This document shows positions 1-6,083 of a stretch of DNA of 7,353 nt, in pieces; positions within the stretch are counted from its first letter, which is position 1, and the number at the start of each line of letters is the position of its first letter. Made by a program: the position numbers and the translations under genes. This DNA comes from Gemmatimonas sp. UBA2094 (GTDB lineage: Bacteria > Gemmatimonadota > Gemmatimonadetes > Gemmatimonadales > Gemmatimonadaceae). The DNA is taken from positions 1 to 7,353 of the forward strand of contig DCZC01000042.1 in the NCBI GenBank assembly GCA_002331565.1, given 5' to 3'. The notes beneath the pieces are model-generated. The model worked only from the letters and a program-made list of their open reading frames with translations. It made no database searches and was not told the DNA's origin.

Positions 1-104
1 AGCGCGGCCGGTGGCGTGGCGGCCAGGAGCCGCCGCTCGGCGGGCGAGAGCGCGAGGCCGATGGCGGCACCGCCGAGAGTACGGAGAAAATCGCGCTTGT
101 GCAT
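1..104 (-). CDS. 5' end of an exported protein with a Tat-like signal (partial, runs off the window)
   Basis: Read on the minus strand from the ATG at 104-102, 34 complete codons are open to the window edge. The product begins MHKRDFLRTLGGAAIGLALS, followed by PAERRLLAATPPAA. This is the layout of a twin-arginine translocation signal: a charged KRDFL motif, a Gly/Ala/Leu hydrophobic core, then an Ala-rich stretch where signal peptidase could cut. The first Arg of the twin pair is replaced by Lys, a variant that some Tat signals tolerate. It resembles the signal on the aldo/keto reductase at 4953 (NRRDFLTAAAGAG). The mature domain lies outside the window, so the enzyme class cannot be told. 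Secreted PLP enzymes, hydrolases and oxidoreductases in this kind of genome carry such leaders. There is no clear Shine-Dalgarno sequence before the ATG. Nothing else competes for this frame, and the signal itself is the main support for the start. Confidence 0.72.
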   Translation of the reverse strand, partial: MHKRDFLRTLGGAAIGLALSPAERRLLAATPPAA

Positions 105-366
105 ACCCGGGCCGGACAGATGTGACGGAACGGTGATTGCCGGGGGGAGTCCGCTGAGGGCACGCCCTGCCCGCCGTGCCGCATAAGCTAAGCCATCGAG
201 GCCGGCAGCGTGACCGTTGGGAGCCCGGCGGAGCCTCCGGAACGGGTTGTGCCCCTTCCCACACGGGGCGAACTTCCGTGATTGCAGGTAATCCGGGTAA
301 CCGGATTCCGGCACTGGAATTCCGGCGGCCCATCCGGGCGCCGGCTGCACACCCTCCGATCAGTCC
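105..366. other. Divergent intergenic region, no gene seen
   Basis: This region separates the minus-strand Tat-signal gene from the GT117 gene and must hold promoters for both. No convincing -35/-10 pair stands out. The short open frames crossing it have no ribosome binding site and no protein-like composition. It contains a small hairpin (GCCCC at 251-255 with GGGGC at 265-269) and the palindrome at 290-307, annotated separately. Confidence 0.6.
290..325. promoter_or_regulatory. Palindrome plus direct repeat upstream of the GT117 gene, possible operator
   Basis: AATCCGG at 290-296 and CCGGATT at 301-307 form a perfect 7-bp inverted repeat around a 4-base spacer. The heptamer ATTCCGG occurs at 305-311 and again at 319-325, 14 bases apart. 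The array ends about 40 bases before the GT117 start codon. An inverted repeat of this size could be a repressor or activator site, but a GC-rich region gives such matches fairly easily. No regulator gene is adjacent in the window. Confidence 0.3.
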
Positions 367-2700
367 ATGACCGTCGCCGCGACCGCATCCGCGACCTCTG
401 CCAGTTACGGCGCCACGCGCGCCGAGGCCGCCGAACTCGATTACCGACCGTCCTACCTCGCCGCCGCGATCGCGGGGCTCGTGGCGTTCCTGCTGTACCT
501 TGTCACGCTCGCCCCCACCACGTCGATGTGGGACACCAGCGAGTACATCGCGGCCGCCTACGTGCTGGGCCTTCCGCACCCGCCGGGCAATCCGTTCTTC
601 GTGCTCATCGGGCGGGTCTTCAGCATCCTCCCGATCGCGCCGACCGTGGCCATGCGCATCAATGTGCTAGCGGCGTTGTCGAGCGCGGTGAGCGCGATGT
701 TCTGGTTCCTCGTCACCGAACGCGTGCTGGTGCAGTGGATGCCCCGCCGCTGGCAGCGCATCGTGGGCGGTTCGCTCGCGGTGCTCATCGGCGCCACGGC
801 CTTCACGGTGTGGAACCAGTCGGTCGTGAACGAGAAGGTGTACACCGTATCGCTCGTGGGGCTGGCCATCATTTGCTGGCTGACCGTGCGCTGGTGTGAC
901 GATCCGGAATCTCGCACGGCCGATCGACTACTGGTCCTTATCGCGTATCTGCTCGGGCTCGGCTATACCAACCACATGGCCGGCATGCTCGCCGCACCGG
1001 CGGTGGGCTTCGCGGTACTGATCCGCCGCCCACAGACGCTGCTGCGCTGGAAGTTGCTCGTGGCGTGTGCCGCGGCGCTGGTGTTCGGACTTACGCCGTT
1101 CGCCACCCAGCCCATCCGGGCCGCGCATTTCCCGGCCATCAACGAAGGCGAGCCCACCGGCTGCGCCACGGAGATCAAGGCCGACTGCACGTTCAGCCAG
1201 CTCACGTACGACCGCTTCATGTACAACTTCAACCGCGGCCAGTACGGGAAGCCGGAGCTCGGTGAGCGCCAGGCGCCGTTTGCCGCGCAGCTGGGGATGT
1301 ACTGGTTGTACTTCAAGTGGCAGTGGCTGCGCGACGCCTACAACGAGAACCCCGGGCTGCAGAATGGCCTCGCGGTGTTCTACTTCATTCTCGTGATCCT
1401 CGGTGGATGGATGCACTTCCAGAAGGACCGGCGCAGCTTCTGGTTCTTCGGGCCGCTGGTGGCCACGATGACGTTGGGGCTCATCTTCTACCTCAACTTC
1501 AAGTACGGCCACTCGCAGGCGCCCGAGTTGGGCGACAGCGTCCCCCGTGAAGTGCGCGACCGCGACTACTTCTACCTGTGGAGCTTCTCCGCACTCAGTG
1601 TCTGGGCGGCGCTCGGCCTCTTTTATCTGTGGGAGACGGTGGCCACGCTGTTCGGGGCCGACGAGGTGAAGCTGGGCAAGCAGACGGTAAGCGAGCCGCG
1701 TACGCGCAGCTTCCTCATGGCATCGCCGTTGCTCGCCATCGCGTTCATCCCGCTTTTCGGCAACTGGACACAAGCGTCGCGCGGCGGTCAGACCGACACG
1801 ACCGACTTCGCGCGCGACCTCCTCAACTCAGTGGAGCCGTACGGCATTCTCATCACCGTCGGCGACAATGACACCTTCCCGCTGTGGTACGCCCAGGAGG
1901 TGGAGGGCATCCGCAAGGACGTCATCGTTGCCAATACGTCGCTGCTCAACACCGACTGGTACGTGCGCCAGCTGCTGCGCCGCGAGTCGTACCCGTACGA
2001 CGAAGCCAACGGGCCGGCGATGTACAAGGGGATGGGCAAGAAGCAGCCAAGCGGCCCGCCGGTGAAGATGACCTTCGACGAAGCCGACGCGCTGCCGCTG
2101 GCCATTGCCACGCCGGAGAACGCCGCCTTCCAGAAGGGCGAGATCATTGCGCAACCGCGCCTGCCGCAGATCATGAAGGCCGACCAGATGGTCTACTTCA
2201 TGATCCGCGATGCCTTCCCCGACCGTGGCATTTTCTTCAGTCGCACCGCCGGCGGGTATCCGTACGAGCTTGGCCTCGAGCGGTACGTCGTCACGCAGGG
2301 ACTCACCAAGAAGTTGTTGCCGCAGCCCGTGGTACCGGGGCCGGACATCGTACTCATCCAGGGCGAGGGCGCGATGGACGTGAAGCGCTCGTTGGAGCTC
2401 TGGACGAACGTGTTCACGGCCACCAAGTCGCTGGCGGCGCGTGACGGGTGGGTGGACGATGCCTCCGTGGGCATCCCCGACCTCTACGTCATCAGTGGGG
2501 TCACACTCGCCGAGGCACTGGCACAGAGCGGCAAGATCCCCGAGTCGCGCACCGTGTACGACCAGTCCAAGCAGGTCGCCACGGCCATGCGCCGCGCGCA
2601 GATCTTCGGTTTCGATCGCCAGCCTACGTTGCCGATCGCGCCTGGGGCCGACACGGCCGCGCAACCGCTGCTGCTCCCGGCGGATACGAGCAGGAAGTAA
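367..2700 (+). CDS. GT117 family (DUF2723, TMEM260-like) integral membrane glycosyltransferase-type protein
   Basis: The 777-residue product is polytopic, with about eleven hydrophobic segments: roughly 31-50, 98-118, 132-150, 160-176, 186-200, 205-219, 229-246, 334-348, 358-376, 404-421 and 448-466. A soluble C-terminal part of about 300 residues follows. Family signatures are the acidic loop WDTSEY (55-60) with HPPGNP (71-76) right after the first membrane segment, NHMAG (202-206), REVRDRDYFY (394-403), and the strong GDNDTFPLWYAQEVEG block (499-514) followed by NTSLLNTDWY. DUF2723 was reclassified as glycosyltransferase family 117. The animal member TMEM260 is an O-mannosyltransferase with a GT-C-like membrane fold. 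For the bacterial member, transfer of a lipid-linked sugar to an exported acceptor is inference. C266 and C274 lie in the large loop between membrane segments and could form a disulfide. The ATG at 367 is the first good start that keeps the whole first membrane segment. There is no evident Shine-Dalgarno sequence. A terminator-like hairpin follows the stop by about 30 bases, so the gene is probably monocistronic. Confidence 0.9.
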   Translation: MTVAATASATSASYGATRAEAAELDYRPSYLAAAIAGLVAFLLYLVTLAPTTSMWDTSEYIAAAYVLGLPHPPGNPFFVLIGRVFSILPIAPTVAMRINVLAALSSAVSAMFWFLVTERVLVQWMPRRWQRIVGGSLAVLIGATAFTVWNQSVVNEKVYTVSLVGLAIICWLTVRWCDDPESRTADRLLVLIAYLLGLGYTNHMAGMLAAPAVGFAVLIRRPQTLLRWKLLVACAAALVFGLTPFATQPIRAAHFPAINEGEPTGCATEIKADCTFSQLTYDRFMYNFNRGQYGKPELGERQAPFAAQLGMYWLYFKWQWLRDAYNENPGLQNGLAVFYFILVILGGWMHFQKDRRSFWFFGPLVATMTLGLIFYLNFKYGHSQAPELGDSVPREVRDRDYFYLWSFSALSVWAALGLFYLWETVATLFGADEVKLGKQTVSEPRTRSFLMASPLLAIAFIPLFGNWTQASRGGQTDTTDFARDLLNSVEPYGILITVGDNDTFPLWYAQEVEGIRKDVIVANTSLLNTDWYVRQLLRRESYPYDEANGPAMYKGMGKKQPSGPPVKMTFDEADALPLAIATPENAAFQKGEIIAQPRLPQIMKADQMVYFMIRDAFPDRGIFFSRTAGGYPYELGLERYVVTQGLTKKLLPQPVVPGPDIVLIQGEGAMDVKRSLELWTNVFTATKSLAARDGWVDDASVGIPDLYVISGVTLAEALAQSGKIPESRTVYDQSKQVATAMRRAQIFGFDRQPTLPIAPGADTAAQPLLLPADTSRK

Positions 2701-2731
2701 CCGAGACGCGCTCCGGCCACGCGGCCGAACC

Positions 2732-2782
2732 AAGGGGACCACCTCCGCGTAGATTCAGCAGGCGGTCCCCTTGTCGTTTCTT
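2732..2782 (+). terminator. Probable intrinsic terminator after the GT117 gene
   Basis: AAGGGGACC at 2732-2740 pairs perfectly with GGTCCCCTT at 2764-2772. After one mismatch, CCT (2742-2744) can pair with AGG (2760-2762), which shortens the loop. A T-rich tail follows (TTGTCGTTTCTT, 2771-2782). The tail is interrupted, so termination may be partial. The position 31 bases past the GT117 stop and before the signal-peptide gene at 2808 supports the call. Confidence 0.6.
2750..2755 (+). promoter_or_regulatory. Possible -10 element (TAGATT) for the amidohydrolase gene
   Basis: TAGATT fits the TAnnnT core of a sigma-70-type -10 box and sits 52 bases upstream of the GTG at 2808. No -35 hexamer of any quality lies 16-18 bases upstream. 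The site falls in the loop of the hairpin at 2732-2772. The call rests on position and on similar TAnnTT boxes before other genes in the window. Confidence 0.3.
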
Positions 2783-2807
2783 CCCGACCGAAACTCCCGG
2801 AGCACCC

Positions 2808-4010
2808 GTGCGTCGCGTCTCCCGTTCGCTCTTCCCGTTGCTTTCGCTCGCTCTTCCCTGCACCACCATGGCGCAGGGATTCCGTGGTGGTACGCAAATC
2901 AAGCCAGGCGAGGAGTGCCCGGCAGGCACCACGGAGGTCCGGCCGCGCACCTGCCTTGCGCCAGAAGGCGCCGTGCCGAGCATCGTGGACTATCGCCCGA
3001 AGAGCACCCTCAGGGTACCGGCCACGGTGCGCATGAAGGCGAAGTTTCCCGTGGTAGACTTTCACGGCCATCCCGGCGGTCCGCAGATCGGCAGTGCGGA
3101 GGCGCTCGAGAAGTTCGGCGTGCAGCTCGACTCGATCAACGTGCGGCTCATGCTGGTGGCGGGAAACGTATCCGGCGACCGGCTCACGCAAGGCATCGCG
3201 CTGGTGAATCAGTCGAAGACGATGAAGGAGCGCGTTCGCTTCCTCACCGGCATCAACTTCAACGGCGTGGGTACCCCGGGCTGGGCCGAGAAGGCCGTGG
3301 CGCAACTGGAGGCGGACAATAAGGCCGGTGCTGTGGGAATCGGCGAGATTGGCAAGGGCTTCGGCCTTTCCAACAAGAAGGCCGATGGAGCGCGCCTGAA
3401 GCTCAACGACCCCGAGCTCAAGCCGGTGTGGGCGGCGGCGGCACGCCTCAAGCTGCCGGTGTTCATTCACACGGCAGACCCGCAGGAATTCTTCCGCACG
3501 GTGGACTACACCAACGAGCGGTGGCTCGAGCAGTCGCTTTTCCCCGAGCGGCACTATCCGCAGGATCGCTATCCGAGCTTCGATCAGCTCATGGCGGAGC
3601 GCGACAGCCTGTTCAAGGCCAACCCGCAGACCACGTTCGTGGCGGCGCACCTGGGCTGGCACGCCAACGATCTCGGTCGCCTCGGCAAGATGTTCGACGA
3701 GATGCCGAACGTGCTCGGCGAAATGGGGGCTGTCCTGTACGACATCGGCCGTCAGCCACGCGCGGCACACGACTTCTTCGTGAAGTACCAGGACCGCATT
3801 CTCTTCGGCAAGGACAGCTACCAGCCGGAAGAGTATCCGTACTACTGGCGCGTGCTCGAAACGCGCGACGACTACTTCGATTATTACCGCGACTATCACG
3901 CCTTCTGGAAGTTGTACGGCATCGACCTGCCGGACGTGGTGCTCAAGAAGGTTTACTACCAGAACGCGCTGCGCATCACGGGCATCCCGATGACGGGGTG
4001 GCCGAAGTAA
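2808..4010 (+). CDS. Secreted metal-dependent amidohydrolase (Amidohydro_2 type TIM barrel)
   Basis: The 400-residue product begins at GTG 2808, with GGAG at 2799-2802 five bases upstream. This start gives a Sec-type signal peptide: RRVSRS, then the hydrophobic LFPLLSLALP, then TMA before a likely cut at QG (residues 22-24). The next in-frame ATG (2868) would remove the signal and lacks a ribosome binding site. A short module follows with C37 and C49 in ECPAGTTEVRPRTCLAPE, plausibly a disulfide after export. The amidohydrolase barrel runs from about residue 80: metal motif DFHGH (H86, H88), GIGEIGKG (E180), IHTADP (H221), AAHLGWH (H281, H285) and the late acidic residue in LFGKDSY (D336). All the metal and catalytic positions expected for this superfamily therefore appear intact. 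The C-terminus is rich in Tyr and acidic residues (WRVLETRDDYFDYYRDYH). The substrate cannot be read from sequence; relatives act as hydrolases or decarboxylases on small organic acids and lactones. It has its own upstream and downstream hairpins, so it is probably transcribed alone. Confidence 0.87.
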   Translation: MRRVSRSLFPLLSLALPCTTMAQGFRGGTQIKPGEECPAGTTEVRPRTCLAPEGAVPSIVDYRPKSTLRVPATVRMKAKFPVVDFHGHPGGPQIGSAEALEKFGVQLDSINVRLMLVAGNVSGDRLTQGIALVNQSKTMKERVRFLTGINFNGVGTPGWAEKAVAQLEADNKAGAVGIGEIGKGFGLSNKKADGARLKLNDPELKPVWAAAARLKLPVFIHTADPQEFFRTVDYTNERWLEQSLFPERHYPQDRYPSFDQLMAERDSLFKANPQTTFVAAHLGWHANDLGRLGKMFDEMPNVLGEMGAVLYDIGRQPRAAHDFFVKYQDRILFGKDSYQPEEYPYYWRVLETRDDYFDYYRDYHAFWKLYGIDLPDVVLKKVYYQNALRITGIPMTGWPK

Positions 4011-4031
4011 TCGCCGATCGTCCGGCAACAC

Positions 4032-4075
4032 ACACGAAGCGCCGCGACCGACATGGCCGCGGCGCTTCGTGTTTT
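4032..4075 (+). terminator. Strong intrinsic terminator between convergent genes
   Basis: A perfect 15-bp stem pairs 4032-4046 (ACACGAAGCGCCGCG) with 4058-4072 around an 11-base loop, followed by TTT, so the 3' flank reads GTGTTTT. It lies 22 bases past the amidohydrolase stop. The T run is on the plus strand side; the minus-strand flank (GTGTGTTG) is poorer in T, so it best serves the amidohydrolase transcript. A stem this long would also impede readthrough from the opposite gene. Confidence 0.85.
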
Positions 4076-4089
4076 CGGCGGTCTAAGCA

Positions 4090-4108
4090 GTCCGGCGACG
4101 CGCCGGAC
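4090..4108 (-). terminator. Hairpin just past the BI-1 stop codon, possible terminator
   Basis: GTCCGGCG (4090-4097) and CGCCGGAC (4101-4108) form a perfect 8-bp stem with a 3-base loop. On the minus strand it begins two bases after the BI-1 stop codon. There is no T tract behind it (TGCTTAGACC), so it is either a Rho-independent terminator of poor quality or an mRNA 3'-end stabilising stem that acts with the larger hairpin beyond it. Confidence 0.5.
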
Positions 4109-4110
4109 AC

Positions 4111-4860
4111 TCAGTCGCGACGTCCCTGCAGACGCGACAGGAGGCGCAGGAGCTCGAGATACAACCAGATCAGCGTGACCATGAGGCCGAAGGCGGCGAA
4201 CCACTCCATGGCCTTGGGCGCGCCCATACGGCTGCCCTCCTCGATGCGATCGAAGTCGAGCACGAGGTTGAGCGCCGCGACCCCGGCGATGACCACGTTG
4301 ATGCCGATGGCCAGCATGCTGTTGCTCGTGAAGTAACCGATCTGCACACCGAACAGCGACAGCAGGAACGAGCCGAGATAGAAGAGGCCGATACCCATCA
4401 TCGCGCCGAAGAGCATCCGCTGGAACATGGGCGTCGCGCGCAGCACCCGAAGGCGGTAGAGCACGAGCACGCCAGCCGCCACGCCGAAGGTGAGCAACAC
4501 GGCCTGCTGCGGCAGTCCGGCGAAGCGGGCGTTGTACAGCGCCGAGATCGCCCCGAGGAAGATGCCTTCCAGCGACGCGTAGATGGGCGCCGTGACGGGC
4601 GCCCACCGGGGGCGGAAGCTGGTGGCCATCGCAAACACGAACCCGCCGAGCCCACCGACCAGCATGGCCGGCACGACGAGATCGAGGCGGCCGTTGGCCA
4701 CCTGCTGCCAGGTGATGGTGGCCGAGAAGATGACCACGGCGAGGAGCACGAGCGCCTTGCCCGCCGTGCCGGCCACGGTCATGGCGCCCGGTGCGACGAG
4801 TCCGAAGGTGTTGCGTGCGGTCTCGGCGAACTTCGAGAGCACGGGGTTGTTGGTGCGCAT
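4111..4860 (-). CDS. Bax inhibitor-1 / YccA-like membrane protein (BaxI_1 type)
   Basis: The 249-residue protein has seven hydrophobic segments, at about 33-50, 61-79, 88-107, 117-135, 149-170, 183-203 and 219-240, the topology of the BI-1 (TMBIM) family. Recognisable blocks are NPVLSKF at the N-terminus, APIYASLEGIFLGAISALYN (91-110), ALNLVLDFDRIEEG (196-209), and GAPKAMEWFAAFGLMVTLIW (213-232). The acidic residues D202 and D204 in LDFD fall where the family carries the aspartates of its pH-sensing, ion-leak site, as studied in Bacillus YetJ. The bacterial BI-1 role is thought to be a pH-gated cation (calcium) leak in the inner membrane; for this subfamily that is inference. The ATG at 4860-4858 is preceded by GGAG (4869-4866 on the minus strand) with five bases of spacing, a good start. 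It is convergent with the amidohydrolase and divergent from the aldo/keto reductase, so it is probably a single-gene unit. Length and motifs look complete. Confidence 0.93.
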   Translation of the reverse strand: MRTNNPVLSKFAETARNTFGLVAPGAMTVAGTAGKALVLLAVVIFSATITWQQVANGRLDLVVPAMLVGGLGGFVFAMATSFRPRWAPVTAPIYASLEGIFLGAISALYNARFAGLPQQAVLLTFGVAAGVLVLYRLRVLRATPMFQRMLFGAMMGIGLFYLGSFLLSLFGVQIGYFTSNSMLAIGINVVIAGVAALNLVLDFDRIEEGSRMGAPKAMEWFAAFGLMVTLIWLYLELLRLLSRLQGRRD

Positions 4861-4902
4861 GACGGCTCCGGCGAAGAAGTCGGTGTGACGGTTCCCATTG
4901 GC

Positions 4903-4930
4903 AGCCCCGGCGGGGCTCTGCGGAATAATA
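4903..4930 (-). promoter_or_regulatory. Probable promoter and leader hairpin of the BI-1 gene
   Basis: On the minus strand TATTAT (4930-4925) matches the -10 consensus at five of six positions; no good -35 box is visible upstream. A start near 4918 would give a leader of about 58 bases. That leader would open with a stem-loop, AGCCCC at 4903-4908 pairing with GGGGCT at 4912-4917 around a 3-base loop. The stem is well away from the GGAG site, so it would protect the 5' end rather than block translation. Confidence 0.4.
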
Positions 4931-4940
4931 CCCGCGCACG

Positions 4941-4946
4941 TAAATT
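4941..4946 (+). promoter_or_regulatory. Possible -10 element (TAAATT) of the aldo/keto reductase gene
   Basis: TAAATT lies so close to the start that transcription would begin at about 4952-4955, on or next to the ATG at 4953. A weak CTGCGG (4918-4923) sits 17 bases upstream in the -35 position. No Shine-Dalgarno sequence precedes the gene, which agrees with a leaderless message. This is an inference from spacing. Confidence 0.4.
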
Positions 4947-4952
4947 TTGGTG

Positions 4953-5912
4953 ATGATGAACCGACGCGACTTTCTGACCGCTGCTGCCGGCGCCGGGGCC
5001 ACGCTGTCCCTGAGCCCCCGGATTCTCGCGGCCCTGTCCCAAGGCCAGCTCATTCAGCGCGCCATTCCGAGCACAGGCGAACGGATCCCCGTCATCGGCT
5101 TGGGCAGTTCGGCCACTTTTGCCAGCGTGGCCCGCACTGAAGACGTGGCAGCGCTGAAGGCCGTGTTTCAAGTCATGGTGGAGCGCGGCGCCCGCGTCTT
5201 CGACACGGCACCCGGCTATGGTGCCTCCGAGGAAGTGGCAGGCAGGATCGTCAACGAGTTGGGGGTGGCCGGCAAGCTGTTCTGGGCCACCAAGGTCAAC
5301 GTCGCCGGGCGCGGCGGGAATTCGGCCGACCCTGCTGCGGCGCGGGCCCAAATCGAGGCGAGCCTGGCGCGCTTCGCCCAGCCGAAAATCGATTTGCTGC
5401 AGGTGCACAACATGGGTGACCCGCCGACGCAGTTGAAGATCGCGCGCGATTTCAAGCAGGCGGGCAAGGTGCGCTATGTGGGCATCACCACCACGTTCCC
5501 TAACCAGTACGCGTCGCTCATCGACGTGATGCGCAACGAGCCGCTCGACTTCATCGGCGTGGACTACGCGGCCGACAACCGCGACGTGGAAGAGGTGATC
5601 CTCCCGCTCGCGCAGGAAAAGAAGATCGCCGTGCTGGCGTATGCGCCGTTCGGACGGACGAGCCTCTTCCGCCGCGCGGCCAACACCCCGTTGCCCGAGT
5701 GGGCGAAGGAGTTCGACGCCACGACGTATGCACAGTTCTTCCTCAAGTTCTGCCTGTCGCATCCGGCCATCACGGCAGTCACGCCGGCGACGAGCCAGGC
5801 GAAGAACATGATCGACAACATCGGCGGCGGCATCGGCCGCATTCCCACGCCGGCGCAGCGCGAGCAGATCATCAAGTTCGTCGACGCGTTGCCGCCGTTG
5901 CCCGGTCGCTGA
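4953..5912 (+). CDS. Tat-exported aldo/keto reductase
   Basis: From ATG 4953 the product has 319 residues. It opens with a textbook twin-arginine signal, NRRDFLTAAAGAG (3-15), with a hydrophobic core to about residue 28 (LSPRILAALS). The rest is an aldo/keto reductase barrel. The catalytic tetrad is complete: D84 and Y89 in FDTAPGYG, K114 in WATKVN and H152 in LLQVHN. Other family marks are VIGLGSSATF (47-56), KVRYVGIT (172-179), AYAPFGRTSLF (229-239), and a C-terminal nucleotide-binding stretch ITAVTPATSQAKNMID (273-288). The reaction would be NAD(P)H-linked reduction of an aldehyde or ketone. Tat export would move the enzyme folded, with cofactor, to the periplasm; the substrate is unknown. 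Three starts are stacked: GTG 4950, ATG 4953 and ATG 4956, and a TTG at 4947 is also in frame. All keep the signal. ATG 4953 is chosen because it coincides with the likely transcription start. No ribosome binding site is visible. Confidence 0.92.
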   Translation: MMNRRDFLTAAAGAGATLSLSPRILAALSQGQLIQRAIPSTGERIPVIGLGSSATFASVARTEDVAALKAVFQVMVERGARVFDTAPGYGASEEVAGRIVNELGVAGKLFWATKVNVAGRGGNSADPAAARAQIEASLARFAQPKIDLLQVHNMGDPPTQLKIARDFKQAGKVRYVGITTTFPNQYASLIDVMRNEPLDFIGVDYAADNRDVEEVILPLAQEKKIAVLAYAPFGRTSLFRRAANTPLPEWAKEFDATTYAQFFLKFCLSHPAITAVTPATSQAKNMIDNIGGGIGRIPTPAQREQIIKFVDALPPLPGR

Positions 5913-5932
5913 GCACGGGGATTTGCGGTAGG

Positions 5933-5965
5933 GACGCTGCCGCCGCGGCGGCGTCCCGCTATTTT
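5933..5965 (+). terminator. Weak terminator-like hairpin after the aldo/keto reductase, overlapping a possible tRNA promoter
   Basis: GACGCTGCC (5933-5941) pairs with GGCGGCGTC (5947-5955), nine pairs including one G-T, with a 5-base loop. TTTT comes only at 5962-5965, after six bases, so it is a poor intrinsic terminator. TATTTT at 5960-5965 could instead be the -10 box of the tRNA-Ser gene, which begins 30 bases further on; the -35 position holds only CTGCCG (5937-5942). Confidence 0.4.
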
Positions 5966-5994
5966 CCCGTGCAGCGCCGGGCCCGTCCCGGACA

Positions 5995-6081
5995 GGGGAG
6001 ATGGTCGAGTGGTTTAAGGCTCCGGTCTTGAAAACCGGCGTACCGGCAACGGTACCGTGGGTTCGAATCCCACTCTCCCCG
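5995..6081 (+). tRNA. tRNA-Ser (anticodon UGA)
   Basis: The full 87-base class II cloverleaf can be drawn. The acceptor stem GGGGAGA (5995-6001) pairs perfectly with TCTCCCC (6074-6080), with discriminator base G6081. The anticodon stem is CCGGT (6022-6026) with ACCGG (6034-6038), and the loop CTTGAAA places TGA at 6029-6031, reading UCA and, by wobble, other UCN codons. The long variable arm typical of serine tRNA has a TACCG/CGGTA stem (6041-6045, 6050-6054) closed by a GCAA loop. The T arm is GTGGG TTCGAAT CCCAC (6057-6073). The 3' CCA is not encoded: the DNA reads GCT after the acceptor stem, so CCA must be added after processing. The next gene starts two bases past G6081. Confidence 0.98.
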
Positions 6082-6083
6082 CT

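Noticed and set aside
300..325. Possible sigma-54 promoter around GGCAC at 310-314
   Set aside because: The GG of a -24 element can be placed, but no TTGC-type -12 element follows at the required spacing.
282..899. Plus-strand open frame of about 205 codons overlapping the GT117 start
   Set aside because: It is out of frame with GT117, its product is Arg/His-rich with no domain, and it is explained as a frame shadow of the GT117 coding sequence.
2448..2807. Upstream extension of the amidohydrolase reading frame into the GT117 gene
   Set aside because: The extra 120 codons overlap the GT117 3' end and the hairpin at 2732-2772, and they would bury the signal peptide. GTG 2808 has a GGAG five bases upstream and starts at the signal peptide.
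2484..4031. Open frame of about 515 codons on the minus strand opposite the amidohydrolase
   Set aside because: The composition is Arg/His/Leu/Val-rich without recognisable motifs, it has no ribosome binding site, and it lies fully antisense to a well-supported enzyme gene.
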